DNA of 64,000 nt from Anaerolineae bacterium (GCA_003327455.1 QOQU01000004.1:124001-188000); one strand, 5' to 3'. Counted from the first letter of the stretch, positions 34,184-43,196 are shown. Translations and numbers: made by a program. Notes: generated by a model not told the origin, from the letters alone.

Positions 34184-35602
34184 ATGATCGAAATTCTGGA
34201 CTCAACCTTGCGAGAAGGGGAACAAACCCCCTACGTAAACTTTCTGGTCGAAGAAAAATTGGAAATTGCTCGCCTGTTGGATTTGATTGGGGTGGAGATG
34301 ATCGAAGCTGGCGACCCCAGCGTCTCTCCAAAGGTCGCCAAAGCGATCGAAAAGATCGCCAGGTCAGGTTTGAAAGCTGAGATTGTTGCGCATTCCCTGG
34401 CGCGGCGGGAGAACATCCAGCGCGCCCGCGACTGCGGCGCCCAGCGCGTGGCAATCTTCTATGCTACTTCCGCCATTCATCTCGATGTGAAGTTGCGCAA
34501 AACTCGCCAGGAGGTCATTGACATCATCAGCGAGCAGGTAGCTTATGCGCGCAGTCTGGGACTGAAAGTGCGTTACACCCCGGAAGATGCCTCTCGAACC
34601 GATCTGGAGTTTCTCATCCAGGTTTGCAATGCAGCCATCCAGGCCGGCGCTGACCGCATTAGCTTTGCCGATACGGTCGGAGTGTTGAAGCCTGAACAGG
34701 TTTTTGAGTACATCACCGTTCTGCGCCAGCGCTTGCTACCCTGCGCCATTGATTTACACTTTCACAATGATCATGGTTTAGCGCTTGCCAACGCCATGGC
34801 AGGCATTCGCGCCGGTGCGAATTGTATCCATACCACGGTCAACGGCATGGGAGAACGTTGCGGCATTCCAGATTTAGCCGAAGTGATCATGGTCTATCAC
34901 AACCTCGAAGGCATTCAGAAATACCGCCTGCCGCCCCTGATGGCATTGGTGGATTATGTTGAGAAGGCGAGCGGCTTTTTCGCCGCTCCCAACAAACCAA
35001 TCAGCGGACAAAATGCCTTTTCCCACAAGAGCGGAGTGCATACCAACGGTGTGCTCAAAGACCCTCGCACCTATGAACCCTTTGACCCGGCCATCCTGGG
35101 CAGGGAGCGCAAGATCATCATTGATAAATATACCGGGAAAAGTGCAGTCCTCGCTCGCCTGGCTGAATACGGAGTCGAGGTTCAACCGGACGAATTAGAA
35201 CGCATTTTGATCGAGATCAAAAATCTCGGCGACAGCCGCAAGCAACTGTTCGACGCTGACATTCTCGACATTGCCGAGCGGGTAACCGGGCGCGCCATTG
35301 ACATCATCCCGCGCGAGATCGAAGCCATGATCATGCTGGAAGTAGAATCCCACGTGTACACTACCTCAGTGGTACGCCGTCTGCGCAGTTTTCGGAACGT
35401 AAAAAACTTATTCGAGATCAGCGGCGAATTTGACATCAGCGCCATGGTCAGCGTGGAAAACGTCATGGCATTGAACAATTTGATCGAAGAGATTCGGCGT
35501 CTGCCTGGCGTCAAGCGCACCGAAACGCGCCTGATCTTGAAGAAATACCCCAGCAATGGCAAGGTGAATGCCGCCATGGAGGCGGTGCTTCAAAAGAATT
35601 AA
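34184..35602 (+). CDS. Homocitrate synthase-like enzyme with C-terminal RAM domain
   Basis: DRE-TIM metallolyase condensing acetyl-CoA with a 2-oxo acid. The barrel shows LDSTLREGEQTPYVNF (residues 4-19), VRYTPEDASRTDLEFL, the metal ligands H192 and H194 in HFHNDHGLALANAMAG, and VNGMGERCG. Residues about 300-375 are the linker region (FSHKSGVHTNGVL). From about 386 to 460 comes a beta-alpha-beta-type RAM domain as in Lrp regulators (ESHVYTTSVVRRLRSFRNVKNLFEISGEFDI), likely for amino acid feedback. Candidates are homocitrate synthase (alpha-aminoadipate lysine route), or Re-citrate synthase as in some anaerobes. It stands alone; no lysine pathway gene is adjacent. Confidence 0.8.
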   Translation: MIEILDSTLREGEQTPYVNFLVEEKLEIARLLDLIGVEMIEAGDPSVSPKVAKAIEKIARSGLKAEIVAHSLARRENIQRARDCGAQRVAIFYATSAIHLDVKLRKTRQEVIDIISEQVAYARSLGLKVRYTPEDASRTDLEFLIQVCNAAIQAGADRISFADTVGVLKPEQVFEYITVLRQRLLPCAIDLHFHNDHGLALANAMAGIRAGANCIHTTVNGMGERCGIPDLAEVIMVYHNLEGIQKYRLPPLMALVDYVEKASGFFAAPNKPISGQNAFSHKSGVHTNGVLKDPRTYEPFDPAILGRERKIIIDKYTGKSAVLARLAEYGVEVQPDELERILIEIKNLGDSRKQLFDADILDIAERVTGRAIDIIPREIEAMIMLEVESHVYTTSVVRRLRSFRNVKNLFEISGEFDISAMVSVENVMALNNLIEEIRRLPGVKRTETRLILKKYPSNGKVNAAMEAVLQKN

Positions 35603-35701
35603 GCATAAACGCGCCGGTTTTGGGGATAATGAGACTCGGAAATCCCCAAAACCTTTGATCTCAAATGGTGTCTCCTTCTGCTACTTAATGGTTCAAGCGC
35701 T

Positions 35702-37003
35702 TCAGGTGCTTCTGCCTTCGCAGTCTTCCCAGCATGCGGAGAGATAGTCCTCAAGCACCAAACGAATAGAAGCTTCGATAATCTGGTGCGGCAAAGGCGA
35801 ATCAAGCGCTGTCTGGTTTAATCCATTCAAATGAGGACAGTACTGTTTCAGTAAACCGATCGGGATGGTCTTCCCCTTCAAGTTGCTCAATAGGGTCTCC
35901 AGAGCAACCTGAATAGATGGGTTGCTCCAGTAATAGCGGATGCGATCGCTAAGGCTGAATTTGCGCTTTAGCGCTTGTTCCAGGGGCGAACCAGTATAGT
36001 AGTTTTTCCAGTAGCGGGGGTCCTCAAGCATTACCCGTTCGATCACCTGTACCAGATGAGATTGCTCATCGGTGGAACATAAATGTTCCTCGATATGTGC
36101 CAGAGCAAATACAGCCTGGCGATAGGCAAAGGTCAAAGCCGGGCCGACTTTAAGGATAGCAAAGTGATCGCGCACCATGGCCCGTAAATTCTCTCTGGTC
36201 TGGTAATCGGTTGAGTGAGCTTCAAAGACCAGCGAGGGTTGTGACTCGATCCAGTGAACCAACGCCTGGGCATCTTGTGGCTGGTATTCCAGCACAAAGT
36301 CATCGCCAAATTCTACGCCCGGCTGGACAACGAGGGCGATGGCCTGATCGAGCACATGAGCAAGACCGGCTTTTTGGAAGGCAAAACGAACTGTGGAAAA
36401 GGTCTCCCGGAGCGTGGAAACATCCGTCACCGTTACGCCAGTCTCTTCTGCAGGTGCTCCACCGGGGAGGGGAACTTCGGACCCGATCACAAAGCGCAAT
36501 GAGGCCTTTGTTTCCTCATCCTTCGCAGCGTGAATGGCTGCCTGAGCAAGCCTGACGGTGCGCTCGGCAATAACCTCCAACGGTAAAGGGCGGGTGGGAT
36601 CGTCATCGCCCAAGGGCATACTGGCATCCAGGTGGATCTTTTGATAGCCGGCCTGAACACTCCGCTTGACAAGTTCCTGCCCTTTTTGCATGGCAACCTC
36701 GGCTTTTTCGTTTCGCCATGGGTAAGGTCCGAGATGATCGCCGCCGATCAGAAGCCGCTCTTTGGGGAAATCTTCCTGTTCAGCAAGGGAAGCGACATAC
36801 GCTACGAAGTCGGCGGGCGTCAGACCAGTATAACCTCCCTCTTGATTGACTTGATTACAGGTAGATTCAATTAACAAGGGTTTATCCAGTTGAGCAAAGG
36901 TGCGCATGGCAGTGCGTAGCACCCAGGGATGGGCAGAGCAAAGCGAGGGGATACCCAGCGCTATCCCTTTATGTTGAGCAGAAACTACTTCATCCAGAAA
37001 CAT
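35702..37003 (-). CDS. GatZ/KbaZ-family protein (tagatose-bisphosphate aldolase subunit or tagatose-6-P 4-epimerase)
   Basis: TIM-barrel protein of the GatZ/KbaZ/AgaZ family (433 residues). Typical segments are GIPSLCSAHPWVLRTAM, LLIESTCNQVNQEGGYTGLTP, LLIGGDHLGPYPW, KIHLDASMPLGDDD and FVIGSEVPLPGGA. In enteric bacteria such proteins support the class II aldolase GatY/KbaY. Homologues standing alone have been reported to epimerise tagatose 6-phosphate and fructose 6-phosphate, including, to my knowledge, ones from Anaerolineae. No gatY-like gene lies here, favouring that role. Start ATG 37003 has GGAGG nine bases upstream and overlaps the pfkB end. Confidence 0.85.
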   Translation of the reverse strand: MFLDEVVSAQHKGIALGIPSLCSAHPWVLRTAMRTFAQLDKPLLIESTCNQVNQEGGYTGLTPADFVAYVASLAEQEDFPKERLLIGGDHLGPYPWRNEKAEVAMQKGQELVKRSVQAGYQKIHLDASMPLGDDDPTRPLPLEVIAERTVRLAQAAIHAAKDEETKASLRFVIGSEVPLPGGAPAEETGVTVTDVSTLRETFSTVRFAFQKAGLAHVLDQAIALVVQPGVEFGDDFVLEYQPQDAQALVHWIESQPSLVFEAHSTDYQTRENLRAMVRDHFAILKVGPALTFAYRQAVFALAHIEEHLCSTDEQSHLVQVIERVMLEDPRYWKNYYTGSPLEQALKRKFSLSDRIRYYWSNPSIQVALETLLSNLKGKTIPIGLLKQYCPHLNGLNQTALDSPLPHQIIEASIRLVLEDYLSACWEDCEGRST

Positions 37004-37919
37004 ACTGTAAAGCCTCCGCAAGTGTGGGTTGGGCATTCACCCCACCGGCAGCGCGAGTGGAAAGCGAACCACAGGCAATGCCGAGCTCCAGGGATTTTTT
37101 GAGGGGAAAACCGGCCAGATAGCCATATAAGAAGCCAGCGTTAAAAGAGTCGCCGGCGCCAACCGTATCCACTACCGGCACCGTCAAAGCCTTGACAGCG
37201 ACGGTCTCACCTCCCTGGCGGGCGATGGCACCTTTATCTCCCTGCTTAATAACCACCAGCGGGCATTGCTGTGCGAGCACATCCAATGCCTGAGGAAGGT
37301 TCGCAGAGGCAGTGATCGCCAGAGCCTCTTGTTCGTTAGGCAAAAAGACATCCACTTGAGCAATCAACTCCAGGATACCCTCCCATTTGCCGCTGGGATC
37401 CCAATTAGTATCCAGAGAGATGGTAACGCCCAAACTGCGAGCGCGGTCAAAGAGCGATGTTAAGCCCGAACGCAAACGGCTTTGCAGAAAAATGCTGCAG
37501 ACATGAAGATGGCGGGTTTGCGCCAGCAACGAATCGGGCACCTGATTGGCTTCGAGGGCGTCGATACAACCCAGATAGGTGAGAATGGCCCGGTCGCTGC
37601 CGCGGCTCAAGATTACGCTCACCCCTGTTTTTCGTTCACGGTTGATCAAGACAGGGGAAACATCAACCTGGCGTTGATGCAGGGCATCGATCATAAATCT
37701 GCCCAATGGATCGTCTCCTACCACGCCGATAATGGTTGTCTTCAAGCCCAGGCGGGAGGCGCCGCAGGCAAAGATGGCTGAAGATGAACCAATGGTCATC
37801 TCGAAATCCTGTACCAGAACCTCCTGTTGACCGAAGCGCACTTCAAGATGGGGGTCGTTGAGAATGAGATCAGGGTTGATTTCGCCTGGGACGAGAATAT
37901 CAATTGATTTTTCTATCAT
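36990..37919 (-). CDS. PfkB-family sugar kinase
   Basis: Ribokinase-superfamily kinase of 309 residues. The C-terminal signature is clear, VVDTVGAGDSFNAGFLYGYLAG near 245-266 with catalytic Asp in GAGDSF; SLDTNWDPSG and VFLPNEQEAL are mid-chain marks. The N-terminal motif is GSSSAIFACGASRLG in place of the usual GG-x-A-x-N. Substrate cannot be read from the sequence; in its context (GatZ, DeoR, AgaS-like) tagatose 6-phosphate or a related ketose phosphate is plausible. It is divergent from the DeoR gene and translationally overlaps gatZ. Confidence 0.88.
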   Translation of the reverse strand: MIEKSIDILVPGEINPDLILNDPHLEVRFGQQEVLVQDFEMTIGSSSAIFACGASRLGLKTTIIGVVGDDPLGRFMIDALHQRQVDVSPVLINRERKTGVSVILSRGSDRAILTYLGCIDALEANQVPDSLLAQTRHLHVCSIFLQSRLRSGLTSLFDRARSLGVTISLDTNWDPSGKWEGILELIAQVDVFLPNEQEALAITASANLPQALDVLAQQCPLVVIKQGDKGAIARQGGETVAVKALTVPVVDTVGAGDSFNAGFLYGYLAGFPLKKSLELGIACGSLSTRAAGGVNAQPTLAEALQYVSG

Positions 37920-37966
37920 CTTGAACCTGCTGGAGAATATAGCTCAAAAAAGATCGTTAAAACCTC

Positions 37967-38023
37967 TTGAAATTATAAAGTTTTTATGGTTTAATGTGAT
38001 TGTATGCTATTGATTATGATTGT
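37967..38023 (+). promoter_or_regulatory. Promoter and repeat-bearing control region of the DeoR/importer operon
   Basis: TTGAAA (37967-37972), 17 bases, TTTAAT (37990-37995) form a good plus-strand promoter. Just downstream TGATTGT occurs at 37997-38003 and 38017-38023, with TGATTAT at 38011. DeoR-family repressors often bind such direct repeats. A minus-strand TATAAT-like element lies at about 37970-37975 for the divergent pfkB-gatZ pair. Confidence 0.6.
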
Positions 38024-38054
38024 TTTATGAGCGATTATACCACACAATTGATTG

Positions 38055-38837
38055 ATGATGAGCGATTTAGACAACCTCTCCAACATTGAGCGACAAGAAC
38101 AGATTGTTCAACTGCTTTCGCGCCAGAAGCGGGTCACTGTCAATGATCTGTGTGATGCCTTTTCGATCAGCAAAGCAACCGCCCGCCGCGACTTAGAAAT
38201 CCTTGCCAGTCAGGGGAGGATTCAACGCGTGCACGGTGGAGCGATTTTGGTCACCAAAGCCCCACCTGAATTGCCCATTTTGGAACGCCAAAATGAGCAA
38301 GCCAACGAAAAAGAACGTATTGGTGCCGCAACAGCAGCTTTAATAAACGATAAGGAGACAGTTTTTCTAGGAAGCGGGACAACAGTATTGGAAGTTGCTC
38401 GTAATTTGATTGATCGACCATTGACGGTGATCACGAATTCTCTACCAGTCATCAATCTCTTCGCAAGTTCAAAATCTCCTGTTGAGGTAATCGTTCTTGG
38501 CGGAGAGTTACGTAAAAGCGAATTGTCTTTTATTGGGCACATTACTGAACAAAATTTGAGCGAAGTTTATGTTGACAAGGTAATTATTGGTGTCCGGGCT
38601 ATAAATCTAGAACAGGGATTGACAAATGATTATTTCCCCGAGACCAATACTGACCGGGCTATTATTAAGATGGGAAAAGAAGTCATACTTGTAGCGGATC
38701 ACACAAAATTTGGTCGCGTTTCCACAGTTCTTCTCGCTCCTCTCACGAGTGTTCAAACAGTAGTTAGTGATGAATTTCTGCCCGATGAGTATGTTAGACA
38801 ACTTAAGGAGCTAGGCATTCGTCTAATCCTCGCCTAA
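38055..38837 (+). CDS. DeoR-family transcriptional regulator
   Basis: Sugar-phosphate-responsive repressor (about 260 residues). The N-terminal winged helix has NIERQEQIVQLLSRQKRVTVNDLCDAFSISKATARRDLEILASQGRIQRVHGGA, the DeoR signature. The sensor domain carries DKETVFLGSGTTVLEVARNL and VITNSLPVINLF, of the ISOCOT sugar-phosphate fold. ATG codons at 38055 and 38058 (and TTG 38052) are all possible; no ribosome site decides. It sits between a divergent sugar kinase/GatZ pair and the importer, and from about 38330 base composition turns A+T-rich. Confidence 0.9.
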   Translation: MMSDLDNLSNIERQEQIVQLLSRQKRVTVNDLCDAFSISKATARRDLEILASQGRIQRVHGGAILVTKAPPELPILERQNEQANEKERIGAATAALINDKETVFLGSGTTVLEVARNLIDRPLTVITNSLPVINLFASSKSPVEVIVLGGELRKSELSFIGHITEQNLSEVYVDKVIIGVRAINLEQGLTNDYFPETNTDRAIIKMGKEVILVADHTKFGRVSTVLLAPLTSVQTVVSDEFLPDEYVRQLKELGIRLILA

Positions 38838-38931
38838 TTTTCTACATGAAGGAGGCTGGCTGTTCAAGAATAATTTTATACCCTATTTTCTTCTCAATCA
38901 ATCAAATCTAATATTTCAGAAGGAGAGAAAG

Positions 38932-40308
38932 ATGGAGACTAAGAGAAATATCATAATTTGCCTTTGGGTAGTTTTAGCTCTTTTACTTGGGGCTTGTGCT
39001 ACCCAACCCACTCCTGTTTCACCTGCCCAGACAGAGGTTCCTCAAGCATCTCCACAGGCAGTCGAAACGGAAAAGCCTCTTGAGACAGAAGTCGTTCAAA
39101 CTGAAACCCCAATCCAAGAAGTTAAGATTACAGTGATTTTCCCGAAGCATGAAGCTGACCTGACCGGTGCTTTCGAAAATCGGATTCGCGAATTTGAAAA
39201 ACAAACTGGAATCAAAGTTGATCTGATACAGAGCGATTGGGATTCCATTGCCGACCGAGTGATACCTGAAATGGCAACCGGTGGAAGCGCTTATGATGTA
39301 GTTGAGTTTGACAATGGCTGGGTTGCTGAATGGTGCGGCGCCGGTTGGACAACTCCGTTGGACGATTTTATGCCCGCAGGATATACAAATGGGATGATCC
39401 CGGGCCTGGTGGATCTTTTCTCTTGTCCCGATGGCAAGGTACATGGTCTGGTCTGGAATAACGATACCCGTTTCTTTTACTACAACGCCCAAAAACTGAG
39501 TGAAGCTGGCTTCGAGACGCCACCGAAGACATGGGACGAATTTGTTCAACAGAGTTTAGCTGCCCGAGAAAAGGGCATAGTAGAATTCGGTATGGCGCCC
39601 TTCTGGAATCAGGAATGGTCTTTGGGAAACGAATTTCACTTTTGGACCTATGCATTCGGGGGAGAAATTGTAGATGAGCAGGGATGCTTTCTCTTCAATA
39701 AAGACCCGAATACTTTAGCCGCTTTGGAATTTATGGTCGAATCACTGCAGAATGGCGTCTCCGATCCGGCAGGATTGACATACGACCAGGCTGCCGCACA
39801 AGACGTATTCTTGAAAGGCAAGACGATGTTCTTGCCTCAAGGGATAGCCGGTTTGCTTGCTTATGCTAATGATCCTTCAATTTCTAATGTTGTCGATCAG
39901 ATCAAAGTTGGAATTGTGCCAGGGGTACGAGAAGGACAGAGTGCCGCTCTTACTTTACCCGAAGCCTATGCAATCCCGGTAAATTCTCAACACAAAGAAG
40001 AGGCCTGGAAATTTATTGAATTTATGACCAGCAAAGAGACCAATATGGTATTGGCTCGTGAAATTGGTTTATTGCCCATCTGGGTGGACCTGTATACCGA
40101 CCCAGAGTTAACAAGCCTGTATCCTCATTGGGCTGACTTTTCCAAGCAACTTGCTACAGCAAGAGGACTATCTACACTAACATGGTATGGCGATTTTGTG
40201 GATGTAGCAACAGCCGAAGTGCATCGAGCTCTTGCAGGTGAGCAAACAGCTCAACAAGCTCTAGATGCTATTGCAGCGGGTCTAGCTGAATTTGAGTGTA
40301 AACCTTAA
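38932..40308 (+). CDS. Sugar ABC transporter substrate-binding lipoprotein
   Basis: Family 1 extracellular solute-binding protein, 458 residues. The signal peptide ends ALLLGACATQP (lipobox LGAC), followed by a Thr/Pro/Glu-rich linker of about 35 residues. The two-lobe fold is recognisable in VIFPKHEADLTGAFENRIREFEKQTGI and VPEMATGGSAYDVVEFDNGWVAEW-type segments and in the later WKFIEFMTSKETN motif. AAGGAGAG precedes the ATG. Its gene is followed by a strong hairpin, then the permease genes. The ligand is unknown; the locus suggests a hexose, hexosamine or tagatose-related sugar. Confidence 0.92.
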   Translation: METKRNIIICLWVVLALLLGACATQPTPVSPAQTEVPQASPQAVETEKPLETEVVQTETPIQEVKITVIFPKHEADLTGAFENRIREFEKQTGIKVDLIQSDWDSIADRVIPEMATGGSAYDVVEFDNGWVAEWCGAGWTTPLDDFMPAGYTNGMIPGLVDLFSCPDGKVHGLVWNNDTRFFYYNAQKLSEAGFETPPKTWDEFVQQSLAAREKGIVEFGMAPFWNQEWSLGNEFHFWTYAFGGEIVDEQGCFLFNKDPNTLAALEFMVESLQNGVSDPAGLTYDQAAAQDVFLKGKTMFLPQGIAGLLAYANDPSISNVVDQIKVGIVPGVREGQSAALTLPEAYAIPVNSQHKEEAWKFIEFMTSKETNMVLAREIGLLPIWVDLYTDPELTSLYPHWADFSKQLATARGLSTLTWYGDFVDVATAEVHRALAGEQTAQQALDAIAAGLAEFECKP

Positions 40309-40320
40309 GCTTGTTTGAGT

Positions 40321-40354
40321 GTGTCTTGGCTGGCAATTTGTCCAGCCAAGACAC
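40321..40354 (+). promoter_or_regulatory. Stable hairpin between substrate-binding protein and permease genes
   Basis: GTGTCTTGGCTGG pairs perfectly (13 bp) with CCAGCCAAGACAC around an eight-base loop. No T-tract follows. In such operons a hairpin at this place usually stabilises the binding-protein mRNA or cuts read-through, giving more binding protein than permease. Confidence 0.75.
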
Positions 40355-40377
40355 ACCTCTTTACAAAGGGGTCTCTG

Positions 40378-41280
40378 ATGAAACTGTTTATAAACAGAAT
40401 ATTAAATAACCCCCGATATCTGGGCTTTTTACTTACAATTCCAAGTCTACTGGCAATTTTTGGCATTCTACTGGTACCGTTTGTAAATTCCTTTGTTTTG
40501 AGCCTCTATCAAAAAGACTTGTCGAGACCTCACCTGGATGCCTTTATAGGAATTGGTAATTACCTCAAACTTATACATGATCCCAGATATTTGAATTCTT
40601 TTCGGATCACATTAACATTTAGCCTCGTTTCTGTCTTTTTTGAATTAGTCCTGGGTATCGGTATTGCGTTAGTGTTACATCAACGGTTTAAAGGAGTGGG
40701 AATTTCGCGGGGATTAATTATCTTACCTTGGGCGATGCCCTCTATAGTTAACGCTGCGATGTGGAAGTGGATTTACAATGCAGATTATGGTGCATTGAAC
40801 GCCTTACTTACGCAACTCGGAATTATTGACCAATACCAGATCTGGTTGGCAAACCCACAAGCAGCGATTGCGCTGCTTATCCTTGCCAACGTTTGGAAGG
40901 AGACCCCCTTTACAGCGATTTTGGTCCTGGCAGCTCTGCAAAGCATTCCCACAGAACTGTACGAGGCGGCTAAAGTTGATGGGGCTTCAGCTTGGCAACG
41001 GTTTTACTGGATAACCTTACGCCTGATTTTACCGGTTGTCATGGTAGCAGGTCTTTTACAAACCATCTGGGGATTTCAGACTTTTGAATTGGCTTATATT
41101 ATTACAGGCGGAGGGCCCTTCAGTTCGACAGAATTAGTTACTTTACGCATTTATGCTCAGACTTTTCGTTCCTTACGCTTTGGTTATGGAGCGGCTATGG
41201 CTTACCTTACCAGCTTGGTACTGATGATCCCTGCCGTTGCTTATATACGCGCGGCATATCGAGCGATTGTGGAATATTAG
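40378..41280 (+). CDS. Sugar ABC transporter permease (MalF type)
   Basis: Inner-membrane permease with about six helices. ATG 40378 (MKLFINRILNNPRYLGFLL) has AAAGGGG upstream; a longer frame from 40315 would run through the hairpin. The EAA-type loop ELYEAAKVDGASAWQRFYWITLRLILP contacts the ATPase. LGIGIALVLHQRFKGVGISR and WGFQTFELAYIITGGGPFSSTE are typical of MalF-like partners. It ends two bases before the second permease gene. Confidence 0.92.
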   Translation: MKLFINRILNNPRYLGFLLTIPSLLAIFGILLVPFVNSFVLSLYQKDLSRPHLDAFIGIGNYLKLIHDPRYLNSFRITLTFSLVSVFFELVLGIGIALVLHQRFKGVGISRGLIILPWAMPSIVNAAMWKWIYNADYGALNALLTQLGIIDQYQIWLANPQAAIALLILANVWKETPFTAILVLAALQSIPTELYEAAKVDGASAWQRFYWITLRLILPVVMVAGLLQTIWGFQTFELAYIITGGGPFSSTELVTLRIYAQTFRSLRFGYGAAMAYLTSLVLMIPAVAYIRAAYRAIVEY

Positions 41281-41282
41281 CT

Positions 41283-42131
41283 ATGAAGAAACATTCTTTT
41301 GCGTTCGTTATTTATCTTCTCAATGGATTAATCATTGTCTGGACAATTGCGCCCTATTTATGGCTGATTATTTCCTCTCTATCCTATAAGATCGATCTCT
41401 TAACTGTTCCTCTTCAATGGATTCCAAGACGAATTACGTTTGAAAACTATATTTCTTTGTTTGTTGATCGAGGTAGTACTTCAGTAAATGTTTCGCTTTT
41501 CCTTTCTTCTTTGAAAAACTCTGCAATTATCGCTTCACTATCTACTTTGCTTTCTATGTCGTTAGGGACGCTTTCCGCTTATGCTCTGGCAAGACTTCGT
41601 TTTGCTGGGAATCGTTTGATTCTTATCCTAATGATGGGGGGACACATGCTTCCCCCGATCGCAATCGTCATTCCCCTTTATGTAATCTTGCGCTCATTAA
41701 AACTTTTGGATAGCCATGTTGGCTTGATTCTTGTCTACCAGAGTTTTATTCTTCCTTTGGTTGTATGGTTATTACGAAGCTATTTTGCTTCTATTCCCTC
41801 CGAGTTGGAAGACGCGGCGCGAATCGATGGTAGCTCTTATGTAGGTGCTCTCTTCCGAATTGTTCTGCCGCTTTCTGCCCCCGGCTTGGTCAGTGTAGCC
41901 GTTTTTGCCTTTATTGCCGCCTGGAATGAATATTTATATGCTTTTATTTACACAAACGTAGCGGCTAAAACCTTGCCGGTTCTGATTGGGGAGTTTAGCA
42001 CAAAACTAGGGTTGGAATACTTAAAGATAGCTGCAGCAGGAGTGCTAGCCAGCTTACCTCCGGTTTTGCTTGCTTTTATTTTTCAACGGTATATCATTCA
42101 AGGTCTTACTGCTGGAGCAATTAAAGGATAA
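41283..42131 (+). CDS. Sugar ABC transporter permease (MalG type)
   Basis: Partner permease, 282 residues, with about six helices. The EAA loop is SIPSELEDAARIDGSSYVGALFRIVLPLSAPGL, and LPPIAIVIPLYVILRSLKLLDSHVGLIL is the usual MalG segment. The C-terminus FQRYIIQGLTAGAIKG is standard. No ATPase gene follows; a shared MsiK/UgpC-like ATPase elsewhere is expected. Codons remain A+T-rich up to its end, and the next gene returns to the local norm. Confidence 0.92.
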   Translation: MKKHSFAFVIYLLNGLIIVWTIAPYLWLIISSLSYKIDLLTVPLQWIPRRITFENYISLFVDRGSTSVNVSLFLSSLKNSAIIASLSTLLSMSLGTLSAYALARLRFAGNRLILILMMGGHMLPPIAIVIPLYVILRSLKLLDSHVGLILVYQSFILPLVVWLLRSYFASIPSELEDAARIDGSSYVGALFRIVLPLSAPGLVSVAVFAFIAAWNEYLYAFIYTNVAAKTLPVLIGEFSTKLGLEYLKIAAAGVLASLPPVLLAFIFQRYIIQGLTAGAIKG

Positions 42132-42158
42132 AAAATTTTCCAACAAGAGAAGGTTATC

Positions 42159-43196
42159 ATGGAATCAGGACAATACACGCACGTGGAAATTTTCAGTCAA
42201 AGCGAAGCCTGGGCGGATGCAATCGAAGTCGTTGAGAAGCACCGCGGGGAAATCGAGAGCTTATTCCAAGACGATTATTCCCAGGTGCTGTTCATCGGGT
42301 GTGGTTCCACTTATTACCTTTCTCTCGCAGCAGCCACCCTCTTCCAGGATGTTGCGGCTAAACTGGCGCGCAGTTTGCCCGCAGGTGAATTGTGGATGAA
42401 TCCTCATTTCGCTACCCTGAACGGCAATTTGCGCCGCAAAACCTTGCTGGTTGCCATCAGCCGTTCAGGGTCAACCACCGAAACCGTTCGAGCTGTCGAA
42501 GCCTTCAAAGCCCTGGATGGCGGAACGGTGCTCGCTCTGACCAATTATCCCGCTCAACCCCTCGTGGAAATGGCAGATCTGGCCCTGGTAATCGAAAAGG
42601 GACAGGAACAGAGTGTGGCTCAGACCCGTTCGTTTGCCTCACTCTTCGTCGCCACCACGGCTTTGGCTTTCATCGCCGCCAATCGTCCGTATGAATTGGA
42701 TCCTTTGAGACGCCTCCCTGAACTGGGCGAACAATTGCTAAAAGAATACGATCCTCTGGCACGTCAATGGGGGGAGAATCTCGCTCTGGATCGATTTTAC
42801 TTTTTGGGCTCAGGGTTTCGCTATGGTCTGGCTTGCGAAGCAAACTTGAAAATGAAAGAGATGACCCTCACCCATACCGAGCCGTTTCACTTCCTGGAGT
42901 TCCGCCATGGGCCCAAAAGCATGATCACCGAGACAACCGCCGTGGTCGGATTGCTCTCCGATACATCCCGCCTCCATGAGCAGCGAGTCCTGGATGAAGC
43001 TGAAGGTTTAGGCGCCAGGGTGCTGAGCCTGGCAGAGAACGACGCCACCGTGAACTTCCACAGTGGGTTGGCGGAAATTCTGCGCGGCGTTTTGTACCTT
43101 CCAGTCCTGCAGGCAATGGCGTACTATCGTTCCCTGGCGAAAGGGCTAAATCCAGATCGCCCAGTCAACCTGACCGCGGTCGTGAGGTTGGATTAG
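42159..43196 (+). CDS. SIS-domain sugar isomerase/deaminase (AgaS/GlmS-C-like)
   Basis: Two SIS domains (about residues 35-165 and 205-330), like the isomerase half of GlmS and the galactosamine-6-phosphate deaminase AgaS. Motifs: VLFIGCGSTYYLSLAAATL, LVAISRSGSTTETVRAVEAF (SRSGxT phosphate loop), FLGSGFRYGLACEANLKMKEMTLTHTEPFHFLEFRHGPKS, the family's catalytic-face segment. It lacks the GlmS glutaminase domain. In context it could convert an amino-sugar phosphate to tagatose or fructose 6-phosphate, which GatZ and PfkB would process. Base composition returns to that of the older neighbourhood. Confidence 0.87.
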   Translation: MESGQYTHVEIFSQSEAWADAIEVVEKHRGEIESLFQDDYSQVLFIGCGSTYYLSLAAATLFQDVAAKLARSLPAGELWMNPHFATLNGNLRRKTLLVAISRSGSTTETVRAVEAFKALDGGTVLALTNYPAQPLVEMADLALVIEKGQEQSVAQTRSFASLFVATTALAFIAANRPYELDPLRRLPELGEQLLKEYDPLARQWGENLALDRFYFLGSGFRYGLACEANLKMKEMTLTHTEPFHFLEFRHGPKSMITETTAVVGLLSDTSRLHEQRVLDEAEGLGARVLSLAENDATVNFHSGLAEILRGVLYLPVLQAMAYYRSLAKGLNPDRPVNLTAVVRLD

